26,070 nt of DNA, taken from JAZGDL01 sp036477795. Lineage in GTDB: Bacteria > Planctomycetota > Phycisphaerae > UBA1845. Of this stretch, positions 1-7,542 are shown piece after piece (within the stretch, counting starts at the first letter, position 1; every line of letters begins with the position of its first letter). The stretch lies in assembly GCA_036477795.1 (NCBI GenBank), contig JAZGDL010000306.1, positions 1 through 26,070 on the forward strand, written 5' to 3'. The notes under the pieces are model-generated. The model ran no database searches. It worked only from the letters and a program-made list of their open reading frames with translations, and had not been told where the DNA came from. Both the position numbers and the translations under genes were made by a program.

Positions 1-428
1 AGCACGTCCACCGCGTTGCTGCGAACCAGCATCTCAGTGATCTCCAAGGCCTCCTCGCCCGAGTCGGGCTGGCTCACCAGCAGGTTCTCGATCTTCACTC
101 CGCATCGCTTGGCCCACGAGGGATCCAAGGCGTGCTCGACGTCCACGAACGCGCAGACCCCGTCGTCCTGCTGGGCGGACGCGATCACCTGAAGGGCCAA
201 CGTCGTCTTGCCCGAGGACTCCGGCCCATACAGCTCGGCAATCCGGCCGCGTGGGAATCCCCGGCCTCCCAGTGCAAGGTCCAACGACAACGAACCAGTG
301 CTGACACCTTCAATAAGCAGGTTTTTCTGGTCGAGGTGCATCATCGCCCCCTTGCCGAAAGACTTTTCAATCTGTTGAAGGGCGCGCTCCAGCGCCAGTT
401 TTCGCGTTGCCGCCTTTTCGATGCTCAT
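1..428 (-). CDS. recA: RecA recombinase, N-terminal part (cut by window edge)
   Basis: RecA is the ATP-dependent strand-exchange protein of homologous recombination and the co-protease of the SOS response. The visible 142 residues are the RecA N-terminus: a helical leader (MSIEKAATRKLALERAL), then Walker A GPESSGKT at residues 68-75 and the FVDVEHALDP segment carrying the catalytic glutamate (E98). The ATG at 426-428 is chosen because it gives the normal RecA N-terminus and has a GGGAG ribosome site about 10 bases upstream. The C-terminal 60 percent lies outside the window. It is the last visible gene of a minus-strand block, 34 bp after thpR; thpR (ligT) next to recA is a familiar bacterial arrangement. 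No LexA-like operator was recognised. Confidence 0.97.
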   Translation of the reverse strand, partial: MSIEKAATRKLALERALQQIEKSFGKGAMMHLDQKNLLIEGVSTGSLSLDLALGGRGFPRGRIAELYGPESSGKTTLALQVIASAQQDDGVCAFVDVEHALDPSWAKRCGVKIENLLVSQPDSGEEALEITEMLVRSNAVDV

Positions 429-462
429 GATTACTTGGACTCCCTTACTCGCTCCTGACTCA

Positions 463-1029
463 TCACGACCCGCACCCCAATGGATACTGGCCCAGAACCG
501 TGTACTGCGCACCACTGGGCTGCAAGGTCGACTGAAAAACGGTCAGGCGCTCGACCGTTTGGCTGGCGCTGCCTATCGTCAGCCCCTGCACCGCCCCGCG
601 CAGCCGACCGCCGGTCTTATCGTTGCGAACCCGCCCGATGGTCATGTGGGCGGAGAACGGACGACTCTCACGTGCATAGCCCAATGCCTCGAAACCTTCC
701 TCCGACCGCCGGGCACAATCGATCAGCTCCGCCGGCGGCGTCGCCATCCCCCCCCAGATCACACGAACCCTTCCCTGCGGCGGGAAACAACCGCACCGGT
801 CGATGGCTAGCGGGAACGTCCGGCACCCGCCCGCCGCCTCCGAGCATACGTCACACACCTCAGCCACTTTTTCGTCCGGCACGTCGCCGAGGAACTTCAG
901 CGTCAGGTGCATCTGCTCCTGTCTCACCCAACGCACATCTCGCCCCGACGCCGACAAACCGTCGATCATATTCAACAGCACGCGCTTCAGCGGCTGCTCC
1001 AGTTCGATGGCGACAAAAACCCGCACCAC
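463..1029 (-). CDS. thpR: RNA 2',3'-cyclic phosphodiesterase (LigT/ThpR, 2H family)
   Basis: This 188-residue protein has the two signature histidine motifs of the 2H phosphoesterase superfamily: HLTL at residues 41-44 and HMTI at 128-131, and starts with the typical MVRVFVAIEL strand. Family members hydrolyse 2',3'-cyclic phosphate RNA ends to 2'-phosphomonoesters, or join tRNA half molecules in vitro; the cellular role is poorly defined. The start is a GTG (1027-1029, or the adjacent GTG at 1024-1026) because an in-frame TAG lies four codons upstream and no ATG is available; the ribosome site is weak. It lies immediately upstream of recA and is likely co-transcribed with it. Confidence 0.92.
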   Translation of the reverse strand: MVRVFVAIELEQPLKRVLLNMIDGLSASGRDVRWVRQEQMHLTLKFLGDVPDEKVAEVCDVCSEAAGGCRTFPLAIDRCGCFPPQGRVRVIWGGMATPPAELIDCARRSEEGFEALGYARESRPFSAHMTIGRVRNDKTGGRLRGAVQGLTIGSASQTVERLTVFQSTLQPSGAQYTVLGQYPLGCGS

Positions 1030-1064
1030 TATCGATCTCTAAGTATCCGACGCAACCATCAAAA

Positions 1065-1088
1065 GCCCACGGGTTGCAACCCGTGGGC
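1065..1088. repeat. Perfect 24-nt palindrome, terminator-like
   Basis: A perfect inverted repeat with 12-nt half-sites (GCCCACGGGTTG and its complement) fills the gap between the pfkB-type gene and thpR. Read on the minus strand (the direction of transcription) it is followed by TTTTGATGGTT, so it could act as a weak intrinsic terminator or attenuator splitting the operon. A close relative occurs at 5424-5445 (outer arms CCCACGG/CCGTGGG identical, centre different), so it also qualifies as a dispersed palindromic repeat. Confidence 0.7.
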
Positions 1089-1138
1089 GGTCACAATCAG
1101 ATTCATACCACAATCGGACCGCAGTCATCGCACACAGT

Positions 1139-2047
1139 TCAAAAGTCGATCCGCAACATGTCCACAAACGTCTTTACCCGCTCATCGATGTCATCACGCG
1201 ACACCTCCAGAACGCGACTCAGCGAGAATCCTTCGATGACAAACGAGGCCGCCACTGTGCCGCGTACGATCGCACGCCGCAGATTCTTTGGCCCGAAATC
1301 GCCCGTCGTCGCCAGATAGCCCAGCATGCCGCCGGCAAAACTGTCACCCGCCCCGGTGGGATCGCGGACCTCCTTGGTCGGAAAGGCCGGTATCGCCGTG
1401 GGCCCCTCCGGAGTGATCAGCATGGCCCCGTGCTCGCCCTTCTTGATCACCGCGAACTTCGGCCCCAGCCTCATCAGGGCTTCACCCGCTTCGATCAAAT
1501 TGAACTTCCCGGTAAGCTGCCGCGACTCCGCATCGTTGATGATCACACCGTTCACCACCGAGAGGGTCTTGAGCACTTCGTCCCCCTCATGCTCTATCCA
1601 ATGGTTGACGGTGTCGCAGACGGTCAGTTGGGGCCGCCGGATTTGCCCCAGCAATTCCCGTTGCAAGGCCGGGTGGGTGTTGGCCAGAAACACCACCTGA
1701 CTGTCGGCGAACGCTGCCGGAACCTTGGGGCCCGCCTCCGCCAGCACGTTCAGACACACCTCCGCGGTTTCCGCCTCGTTCATGTCTCCGACATATTTGC
1801 CCGTCCAGCGGAACGTCTTGCTGCCCGCCCGCGTCTCCAGACCGCTCAGGTCGATGTTGCTTTTTTGCAGCACCTTGCGGAATTCATCGGGGAAATCCTC
1901 CCCCACCACGCCGACCAGCCGCACCGGCGTAAAGTGACGCGCCGCAAAAGAGAAATAAACCGCCGACCCGCCCAGGACGTCCTCGGCTGTCCCATGCGGC
2001 GTGGTCACAGTGTCAATGCCGATACTCCCGGTCACCAGCAAAGTCAT
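1139..2047 (-). CDS. PfkB-family carbohydrate/nucleoside kinase
   Basis: This 302-residue protein has the ribokinase (PfkB) fold signatures: a GGSAVYFSF substrate-side motif at residues 26-34, the NDAES segment at 171-175 and the C-terminal DPTGAGDSFAGG motif at 229-240, where D235 is the expected catalytic base and GAG forms the anion hole. The family phosphorylates sugars or nucleosides (ribose, fructose, adenosine); the substrate cannot be fixed from sequence. ATG at 2045-2047 is preceded by GGAG at an 8-base spacing. It follows gltX by 22 bp and is probably in the same transcript. The length is normal for the family. Confidence 0.9.
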   Translation of the reverse strand: MTLLVTGSIGIDTVTTPHGTAEDVLGGSAVYFSFAARHFTPVRLVGVVGEDFPDEFRKVLQKSNIDLSGLETRAGSKTFRWTGKYVGDMNEAETAEVCLNVLAEAGPKVPAAFADSQVVFLANTHPALQRELLGQIRRPQLTVCDTVNHWIEHEGDEVLKTLSVVNGVIINDAESRQLTGKFNLIEAGEALMRLGPKFAVIKKGEHGAMLITPEGPTAIPAFPTKEVRDPTGAGDSFAGGMLGYLATTGDFGPKNLRRAIVRGTVAASFVIEGFSLSRVLEVSRDDIDERVKTFVDMLRIDF

Positions 2048-2069
2048 AAGGCACGCTCCATTGCGGCAG

Positions 2070-3566
2070 TCACTTCCGTTCTTTCAACGCCCGACGGATG
2101 CGCTTAAGCGACCGTCCGCGTCCCAGCAGCACCAGCGTATCGTAGATCGGCGGGCTCACCGTGGTGCCCGTGACCGCCACCCGTAGCGGCTGAGCCACGG
2201 CGCCCAGCTTGAGATCCTGCGACTCACACACTCCCATCAGAAGCGCTTCCAGGGACTCCGCCGTCCAGTCGCTTACCGTCTCCAACTTCTCCAAAAGCGT
2301 CTCCAGCATTGAGTAACCGGCCCCGTCGTTTTTCAACAGGACTTTCCGCACCGCCTTCTCGTCATAGTCAAACGCTTCATCGTCCACGAACAAGACTGCC
2401 GATTTCATCTCAACATCGCGGAACGTGCGCATCCCCCGGTTGGCACGCAACAGGTAACCGAGTTGCTGCTCATCGGCATCCGCCAGTGGGGAACCGTTCA
2501 CCCGCGCAAAGTCCTTCAGACCTTCCAGCAGCCGATCCGGACTCACCCGCGCCGCCCAATCCGTGTTGAACGCCAGCAGTTTGTCGCGATCAAACCGTGC
2601 GCTGGTCTTGCCCACCCGGCTCAACGAAAAAACTTCTTTGGTTTCATCAAGACTGAGCTGCTCCCGGTCGTCTCCCGGGGACCAGCCCAAGAGCGAGATG
2701 AAGTTCAACAGGGCCTCGGGAAGATACCCCGCCGCCCTAAAATCGTGCACGTCGATCTCCGGCGGCTCCCGGCCTCTTTGGACGGCCTTCTCCTTGTCGC
2801 GCTTGCTCATCTTGGACCCGTCCATATTGAAGATGAGGGGCAGATGTGCGTATACCGGCCTCGCAAAGCCCAGCGCCTCCTGAAGGGCTACGTGCTTCTG
2901 CGTATTGGTCAGGTGCTCCTGACCCCGCAGCACGTGCGAGATCCGCATCAACTGGTCATCCACCACACACGCGAAATGATACGTAGGCCAACCGTCACCT
3001 TTTTGGATAACGAAATCTTCCAAGTCCTGGTGTGCCCACGCGACCTCACCCAGAATCTCATCGTGCACCATGATGTCGCGGTCCGGCACCTTGAACCGCA
3101 CCGTAACATGCCCGCCCGCCTGACGGGCCCGCCGGCCCTCTTCCACGGTCGGCAGAGGATCGGGCCTGGGATACTTGAATTCGCCCTTGTCCGCCCGGGC
3201 CCGCTCACGCATCGCGGCCAGCTCCTCCGGCGTCTCCAGGACGTAGTACGCGTCGCCGCTATCCAGCAGCCGGTCGACGTGTTCGCTGTAAAGATCCAGC
3301 CGCTCGCTCTGAAAGTAAGGCCCAGACTCCCCGCCCACCTCCGGCCCCTCGTCCCAGTCCAGGCCCAGCCACCGCAGGTCATCGAGTATCTTGCCCACCG
3401 CATCAGCCACATACCGACTGCGATCGGTGTCCTCGATTCGCAGCACGAACGTTCCCCCAGACTGGCGGGCCAGTAGCCAGTTAAACAGCACCGTGCGGGC
3501 ACCCCCGATATGGAGATAGCCCGTCGGGGATGGGGCGAATCGTACTCTCACGCCATCGGAGCCCAT
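2070..3566 (-). CDS. gltX: Glutamyl-tRNA synthetase
   Basis: GltX is a class I aminoacyl-tRNA synthetase that charges tRNA-Glu (or, in non-discriminating forms, also tRNA-Gln) in the cytoplasm. From the chosen ATG the protein has 498 residues. It shows VRVRFAPSPTGYLHIGG with the HIGH-type motif at residues 19-22, the LRIEDTDRSR block near 42-51, and KMSKR at 252-256, followed by the helical anticodon-binding domain. The frame can be extended 12 codons to a TTG at 3602, three bases after the pssA stop, but residues before MGSDGVRVRF are not part of the family N-terminus, so the ATG at 3564-3566 is preferred. Cysteines of a GluRS zinc site are not apparent in the insertion around 95-125. Confidence 0.96.
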   Translation of the reverse strand: MGSDGVRVRFAPSPTGYLHIGGARTVLFNWLLARQSGGTFVLRIEDTDRSRYVADAVGKILDDLRWLGLDWDEGPEVGGESGPYFQSERLDLYSEHVDRLLDSGDAYYVLETPEELAAMRERARADKGEFKYPRPDPLPTVEEGRRARQAGGHVTVRFKVPDRDIMVHDEILGEVAWAHQDLEDFVIQKGDGWPTYHFACVVDDQLMRISHVLRGQEHLTNTQKHVALQEALGFARPVYAHLPLIFNMDGSKMSKRDKEKAVQRGREPPEIDVHDFRAAGYLPEALLNFISLLGWSPGDDREQLSLDETKEVFSLSRVGKTSARFDRDKLLAFNTDWAARVSPDRLLEGLKDFARVNGSPLADADEQQLGYLLRANRGMRTFRDVEMKSAVLFVDDEAFDYDEKAVRKVLLKNDGAGYSMLETLLEKLETVSDWTAESLEALLMGVCESQDLKLGAVAQPLRVAVTGTTVSPPIYDTLVLLGRGRSLKRIRRALKERK

Positions 3567-3605
3567 GGACCAAACGCCGCCCAAATACCTAACACATTCC
3601 AAACA

Positions 3606-4562
3606 TTAAGCCTGATGTGACCGCTTGTCAACCACTATTTCTTTCGCCGAATCCGCAGGTTCCGCAGGCCCGCCCCGCCCCGCCCGCCAACGCTTGACCA
3701 CCTCGATCACCGGACCGCTGACTGCATACAAGCAGCACAGCACCGCCAGCGTTTGGGCCTTGTAAGACCAGAACACCACAAACACCACCACAAGCACGAT
3801 GACATGCTCGAACGGCCGGCGTTTCACCAGATACACCTGCGTAATCCGTTCATAGCGAACGCGGCTGATCATCAGGAACGCCGTTCCCAGCGTCACCACC
3901 GGCAGCGAGTACAGCATCACCGCCCCGAAGGTGTCACCGACGTGCTCATGCAGCATGACCAGAGAAGCTATCACCGCCGCCGCTCCCGGGCTGGGCAACC
4001 CGCGAAAACTCCGATGGCTGAAATCGGCTCTACCCTGCTCCACGTTGAACCGGGCCAGGCGCACCGCTGCGCAAATACAATAGGCTGCGGAACAAACCCA
4101 GATGGCACGTCCCACCGCATGAACGCTCAACGGCGTCACCACCAACTCACTGTGCCACTCGCGCATCATCAGAGCTACCACCAGGATCGCCGGGGCCACC
4201 CCGAACGTCACCACGTCCGCCAACGAATCCACCTGGGCGCCAAACTCGCTGGACCGTTTCATCAGCCGCGCCGCCAGTCCGTCGAGCATGTCCAGCATCA
4301 TCCCCAAGAGAACCAGCATCGCCCCGATCGAGAGAAACGACGGAAGCATCCGCTCGACCAATTGACTGTCCAGCGTAGCTTCGACGGAGGAGTCGATCTC
4401 CGCACCGGCGGCGTACATGGCCCGCAACCCGAAATGAATGGCAGAGAAACCACACACCAGGTTGGCCAGCGTCATCAGCGTCGGCAAGACCGCGATGTAC
4501 TTAAGCCGGCGCCGACGCGGCCGGCGCTCCGATTCCGGCGGCATCTTCAGAACCACGCTCAT
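3606..4562 (-). CDS. pssA: CDP-diacylglycerol--serine O-phosphatidyltransferase
   Basis: PssA makes phosphatidylserine from CDP-diacylglycerol and L-serine at the membrane. The 318-residue protein matches the CDP-alcohol phosphotransferase motif DGx2ARx8Gx3Dx3D exactly (D94, G95, A98, R99, G108, D112, D116). It has a basic N-terminus (RRPRRRR) followed by several hydrophobic helices, as expected for a multi-pass enzyme. The ATG at 4560-4562 lies inside the 3' end of psd (62-bp overlap); an internal ATG at 4544 is a possible alternative start that would still overlap. The product is the substrate of the adjacent psd product, so the two genes form a phosphatidylethanolamine synthesis pair. Confidence 0.95.
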   Translation of the reverse strand: MSVVLKMPPESERRPRRRRLKYIAVLPTLMTLANLVCGFSAIHFGLRAMYAAGAEIDSSVEATLDSQLVERMLPSFLSIGAMLVLLGMMLDMLDGLAARLMKRSSEFGAQVDSLADVVTFGVAPAILVVALMMREWHSELVVTPLSVHAVGRAIWVCSAAYCICAAVRLARFNVEQGRADFSHRSFRGLPSPGAAAVIASLVMLHEHVGDTFGAVMLYSLPVVTLGTAFLMISRVRYERITQVYLVKRRPFEHVIVLVVVFVVFWSYKAQTLAVLCCLYAVSGPVIEVVKRWRAGRGGPAEPADSAKEIVVDKRSHQA

Positions 4563-5256
4563 ATCCCGTCGCTTTCTCCGACCCCAGGGGACACCGCATC
4601 AACACCGTCAAACCCGCACGTACCTTGTCGCCGACTACCACCAACACTTCCATACCGGCCGACTTCGGCACGATCAGTTCGGTGCGCGAGCCGAACTTGA
4701 TCAAGCCGAACCGCTCTCCGATCGATAGTCGCGCCCTTTCCCGAGCGTGACACACAATACGCCGGGCCGCCATCCCCGCTACCTGCCGAACCACCACCGG
4801 GCCCGCAATCGGCGGCGCCGCATCGAGCACCATGGTATTCGACTCATTCACCTCACCAGCCGCCGGATTCATGGCTGCAAGAAACTTCCCCGCACGATAC
4901 GTCGTCGACCGGACCGTGCCTCCACAAGGAGAACGGTTGATGTGCACATCGCAGAGACCCAGGAAAATGCCGATACGCACCGCCGGCCCATCGATGGGTG
5001 CATACGTCTCAAGCTCGGTGATGTCAGCCACCCTCCCGTCCGCCGGAGCACAAAGCTCATTGGGCGAAAAGGTGCCCTGGCGCTTGGGGTCACGGAAGAA
5101 GGCAATCGACCAACCCCAGACCAAGACCAGCAGAATCAAAACCGCCCAGAACCACGCCCCGGGCCACAACCATTCCCCCGCCGCCCAGAGAATCACTCCC
5201 GCCCCCGCCGTGCTCCAAACCATTTGCCACGCGCCCTCCGGCGCCAACCTGATCAT
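4501..5256 (-). CDS. psd: Phosphatidylserine decarboxylase, short (PSD-A-like) type
   Basis: Psd decarboxylates phosphatidylserine to phosphatidylethanolamine using a pyruvoyl group made by self-cleavage. This 251-residue protein has two N-terminal hydrophobic segments (about residues 10-28 and 34-53), the CAPADGRV block around D73, the DVHINR block with H105, and the FGSR motif where G189-S190 is the expected self-cleavage and pyruvoyl site. The short length and FGSR rather than LGST resemble the archaeal-type PSD-A group. The ATG at 5254-5256 is preferred over a TTG two codons upstream; the ribosome site is weak. It is the first gene of the minus-strand housekeeping block and overlaps pssA by 62 bp. 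Confidence 0.93.
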   Translation of the reverse strand: MIRLAPEGAWQMVWSTAGAGVILWAAGEWLWPGAWFWAVLILLVLVWGWSIAFFRDPKRQGTFSPNELCAPADGRVADITELETYAPIDGPAVRIGIFLGLCDVHINRSPCGGTVRSTTYRAGKFLAAMNPAAGEVNESNTMVLDAAPPIAGPVVVRQVAGMAARRIVCHARERARLSIGERFGLIKFGSRTELIVPKSAGMEVLVVVGDKVRAGLTVLMRCPLGSEKATGYERGSEDAAGIGAPAASAPA

Positions 5257-5368
5257 AGTCAATCACTCGCCCGAAGCGTCCTGTCCTGATTCATTCATGC
5301 TCTGCATTGCAATTGTGTATCATCTTGTTTTTTCGACAAGCATTTTATGCTGCGAGGCGTGAAACGTC

Positions 5369-5454
5369 CATGTGGCGCAGTCTAATATGGCAGCGCTAGG
5401 TCGCGAACCGAAGGCCCCCGAAGCCCACGGATTCGAATCCGTGGGTTCCGCCCA
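5369..5454 (+). other. Decayed tRNA-like element containing a palindrome
   Basis: The segment resembles a degenerate tRNA: a D-arm-like stretch (TGGCGCAGTCTAATATGGCA then GCGC, 5373-5396), an AACCGAAGG like an anticodon-stem 3' half, and a T-arm-like perfect 22-nt palindrome at 5424-5445 centred on GATTCGAATC, ending in CCGCCCA. The acceptor ends do not pair, the anticodon stem would leave a 5-base loop, and the T-loop would have 8 bases, so a functional tRNA is unlikely. The outer palindrome arms (CCCACGG/CCGTGGG) match the palindrome at 1065-1088. It occupies the 265-bp gap between psd and the FkbM-type gene. Confidence 0.4.
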
Positions 5455-5521
5455 TCATGGTTCACTGCACTCAGAACCATGCTCCGCACCCAAGACAGCG
5501 CTGTCATGCTAAGCAGATTAT

Positions 5522-6340
5522 TCAGCCCATCTCGGGCGAATTGAGATATCGGCGGTGCCACCAGCGGGCAAGTCGCGAGGGCGGCTTCCTCAGTTTGTGG
5601 ACTCGCGGGTTGTTGAAGTGGTATGTGGGAGTCGCACAGAAACGCCCCACGGGCTCATAGCCGCGTTTCCCGAGAAACGCCCCCACCGCGGCCAAGGCGT
5701 CCTCGGTGCTCAGCTCCACCGCCAGTTGTGGGCAGTGGCGGGCCAACGTATCCGTGGCCCCTTCCAGTACGTCCAACTCCATGCCCTCGACGTCGATCTT
5801 GACGAAGCTGACCTCGGTGCAGTCGAACTTTTGCTGGGCTTGTGCCACGATTTCATCAAGCGTCTTGACCGGTACGACGTCGGGGGCATCGCTGGTGCCG
5901 GCATCGAAGGGCAGGAGCTCAAGCCGGGTGAAGCCAATGTTATGCGCGCTTGCCGGTGGTGCTACAACGCGTCCCAGTCCGGGACGTGCCGCAGCCCCGC
6001 AGGCCAGCACCAGGGCGTTGGCGATTCCGTTGTATTTCAGGTTTCTCTTGAGAACCGAGACCAGTTCGAGGCAGGGTTCGACGGCAACAACACAGTCAGC
6101 CAGGAATCTCCCAAAGTACACGGAATGATTCCCAAAGCTCGCGCCGACGTCGATGAACATGCCGCCGCGGGGGCCGCGCAGGGCAATATGCTCCAGTAGA
6201 TCACTCTCGTAGAAACTGCCCACATTGCGGATGACCCTTGCCATATGGTCGTTGGGGCTGGTGACCTCCAGATCGATCAGCGTCGTCGTCGGTCGCCAGC
6301 GACAACGACCGTCCCAGTTCAATGTGTACTCAAACCTCAT
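5522..6340 (-). CDS. FkbM-family SAM-dependent methyltransferase
   Basis: The 272-residue protein has a Rossmann methyltransferase motif I (MFIDVGASFGNHSVYFG, residues 61-77), the acidic AVEPC strand at 86-90, and the SFVKIDVEGMELDVLEGA block that is diagnostic of FkbM-type O-methyltransferases. Members usually methylate hydroxyl groups of sugars, polyketides or surface glycans; the substrate here is unknown. The frame can be extended 33 codons upstream to 6439, but that stretch encodes low-complexity sequence from a short tandem repeat, so the ATG at 6338-6340 is chosen. The C-terminus is basic (about residues 245-272). It is co-directional with the next methyltransferase gene, separated by the repeat tract. 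Confidence 0.85.
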   Translation of the reverse strand: MRFEYTLNWDGRCRWRPTTTLIDLEVTSPNDHMARVIRNVGSFYESDLLEHIALRGPRGGMFIDVGASFGNHSVYFGRFLADCVVAVEPCLELVSVLKRNLKYNGIANALVLACGAAARPGLGRVVAPPASAHNIGFTRLELLPFDAGTSDAPDVVPVKTLDEIVAQAQQKFDCTEVSFVKIDVEGMELDVLEGATDTLARHCPQLAVELSTEDALAAVGAFLGKRGYEPVGRFCATPTYHFNNPRVHKLRKPPSRLARWWHRRYLNSPEMG

Positions 6341-6353
6341 CGCACGACACCTA

Positions 6354-6437
6354 AAGAGTGAAAAGTGAAGAGTGAAGAGTGACGAAGTGAATCGTCCATC
6401 CTCCCCCTTCGTGCCTTCGTCCCTTCGTGCCTTCCCC
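6354..6437. repeat. Short tandem repeats between two methyltransferase genes
   Basis: Two adjacent low-complexity tracts fill the intergenic gap. At about 6354-6390 are degenerate repeats of AGAGTGA/AAGTGA. At 6406-6437 are 8-bp units: CCTTCGTG, CCTTCGTC, CCTTCGTG, CCTTCCCC. A 25-nt part of the first tract (6372-6396) recurs inverted at 7397-7420 with a single one-base gap. No gene is supported here. Confidence 0.8.
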
Positions 6438-6446
6438 AAACAATCG

Positions 6447-7136
6447 TCAATCCCTCACATGCCGGATGGTCAGCAGGTCTTTCCTGACATCCTCGTGCTC
6501 CAGCCTGAATTGTTCAGCCGCATCGATTCGCAGTCCGACGTCTGCGAGCGCGGCCACATAGCGGCTCATCGGGCGTATCCTGCAATGGTCCCCCAGGGGG
6601 CCAACCCATTCGCCGATCCAGTCGAGCACGATCATGACGCCCGCGTGCGTCAGGTGCCGGGCCAACACCTCCAGCGTCGCGAGCCACTCGTCATCGTCCA
6701 CGATGTGGAGCAGCACGTCGATGACAGTGATCACGTCGAATGTGCGGTTCAGTTCGAGTTCTGCCAGCCGCGAGCGCACAAACTGCGCGTCGACGGTGCG
6801 CTTCCTTGCCTCCTCGATCGCCGTTGGGGAAAAATCGACCGCGACGACATCGAATCCGAGTTGCACATAAGCCGGCGTCATCAGCCCGACGCCGCAACCA
6901 GCCTCCAGCAACGCTTTGCCTGCCGCCTCCGGCACGTGGCGACGAATTGCACGGTCGATGTGGAACCGCTTCACGGCGTATTGTTCTTCGTTGTGGTCCT
7001 CGGTGAGCCGTAGACTCGCGACCGCCTTGAAGCACCCGCGGAATGACTGGTGTCTGTCCTCCCAGTATTGATCAGCCGCAAAAGGCCGAGTGCCCGCCTT
7101 GTTAAACAGTCGCCTCAGAGACGATACAACCGACAT
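6447..7136 (-). CDS. Class I SAM-dependent methyltransferase (Methyltransf_11/25-like)
   Basis: This 229-residue protein carries motif I LLEAGCGVGLMTP at residues 76-88 (E-x-G-C-G-x-G), the acidic loop VVAVDFSPTAIEEA with D101, and the FDVITVIDVLLHIVDDD segment typical of small-molecule methyltransferases. It is therefore expected to bind SAM; the acceptor is unknown. The ATG at 7134-7136 is chosen because GGAG lies a few bases upstream and the methyltransferase fold begins soon after; the open frame upstream to 7484 runs into the tRNA-Ser gene and is not credible. The gene is bracketed by an inverted repeat (6372-6396 and 7397-7420). Confidence 0.85.
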   Translation of the reverse strand: MSVVSSLRRLFNKAGTRPFAADQYWEDRHQSFRGCFKAVASLRLTEDHNEEQYAVKRFHIDRAIRRHVPEAAGKALLEAGCGVGLMTPAYVQLGFDVVAVDFSPTAIEEARKRTVDAQFVRSRLAELELNRTFDVITVIDVLLHIVDDDEWLATLEVLARHLTHAGVMIVLDWIGEWVGPLGDHCRIRPMSRYVAALADVGLRIDAAEQFRLEHEDVRKDLLTIRHVRD

Positions 7137-7384
7137 GCCCTGCTCCGAAATCGATCCACCCGAAGCTCCGGAATCGTTCCACCCGAGCTTGCCTCTTTTA
7201 TCGGAACGCCCCGGAGTCTGCTTGAATTCCGCCCCTCGCGCTCTGGCGGCCCTGTGGGACAGGTTTTCCAGTCTGTCATTTGACCGGGTGGAAAGCCGGC
7301 CCCACGCCGCCCGCACCGGTGCGGACGCGTCCCCGTTGACTCGCCGATGGTGAGCCGTTATGAACCCACACTCATGGGGATTGG

Positions 7385-7420
7385 CGATTGACGATTGACG
7401 ATTCACTTCGTCATCTTCAC
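7385..7420. repeat. Right arm of an inverted repeat with GATTGAC units
   Basis: GATTGGC/GATTGAC units in tandem are followed by a 24-nt stretch (7397-7420) whose reverse complement equals 6372-6396 apart from one base gap. The rest of the 7137-7429 gap shows no gene or obvious signal. Confidence 0.75.
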
Positions 7421-7429
7421 TGTTTTGCG

Positions 7430-7516
7430 GGAGAGGTGTCCGAGCGGCTGAAGGAGCTGGTTTCGAAAACCAGTGTGCGCGCAAGTGTACCGGGGGTTCG
7501 AATCCCCCCCTCTCCG
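7430..7516 (+). tRNA. tRNA-Ser (anticodon CGA)
   Basis: A complete class II tRNA can be folded: acceptor stem GGAGAGG/CCTCTCC with discriminator G, D-arm after TG, anticodon stem CTGGT/ACCAG with loop TTCGAAA (anticodon CGA, reading UCG serine codons), a long variable arm typical of tRNA-Ser, and T-arm GGGGG-TTCGAAT-CCCCC. The CCA end is not encoded. It sits directly beside an element carrying a tyrosine recombinase, the usual setting of a tRNA used as an integration site. Confidence 0.97.
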
Positions 7517-7523
7517 ATTGATC

Positions 7524-7542
7524 GACTCAAGAGTCCTTTTTT
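7524..7542 (+). terminator. Short hairpin plus T-run after tRNA-Ser
   Basis: GACTCAAGAGTC (a 12-nt inverted repeat) followed by CTTTTTT lies 7 bases after the tRNA 3' end. The stem is only 4-5 bp, so it is a weak candidate intrinsic terminator for the tRNA. It overlaps the very 3' end of the convergent gene ending at 7527. Confidence 0.4.

Noticed and set aside
480..1319. Long plus-strand open frame (279 codons)
   Set aside because: It runs antisense across thpR and the pfkB-type gene and has the Pro/Arg/Ser-rich composition of a shadow frame.
2463..3476. 337-codon plus-strand frame
   Set aside because: Antisense shadow of gltX; no recognisable protein features.
3753..4700. 315-codon plus-strand frame
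   Set aside because: His/Arg/Gln-rich antisense shadow of pssA and psd.
5369..5454. Functional tRNA gene
   Set aside because: Acceptor ends do not pair, anticodon stem leaves a 5-base loop, and the T-loop is one base too long.
6406..6437. CRISPR-like repeat
   Set aside because: Units are 8 bp and contiguous with no spacers; no cas genes are in the window.
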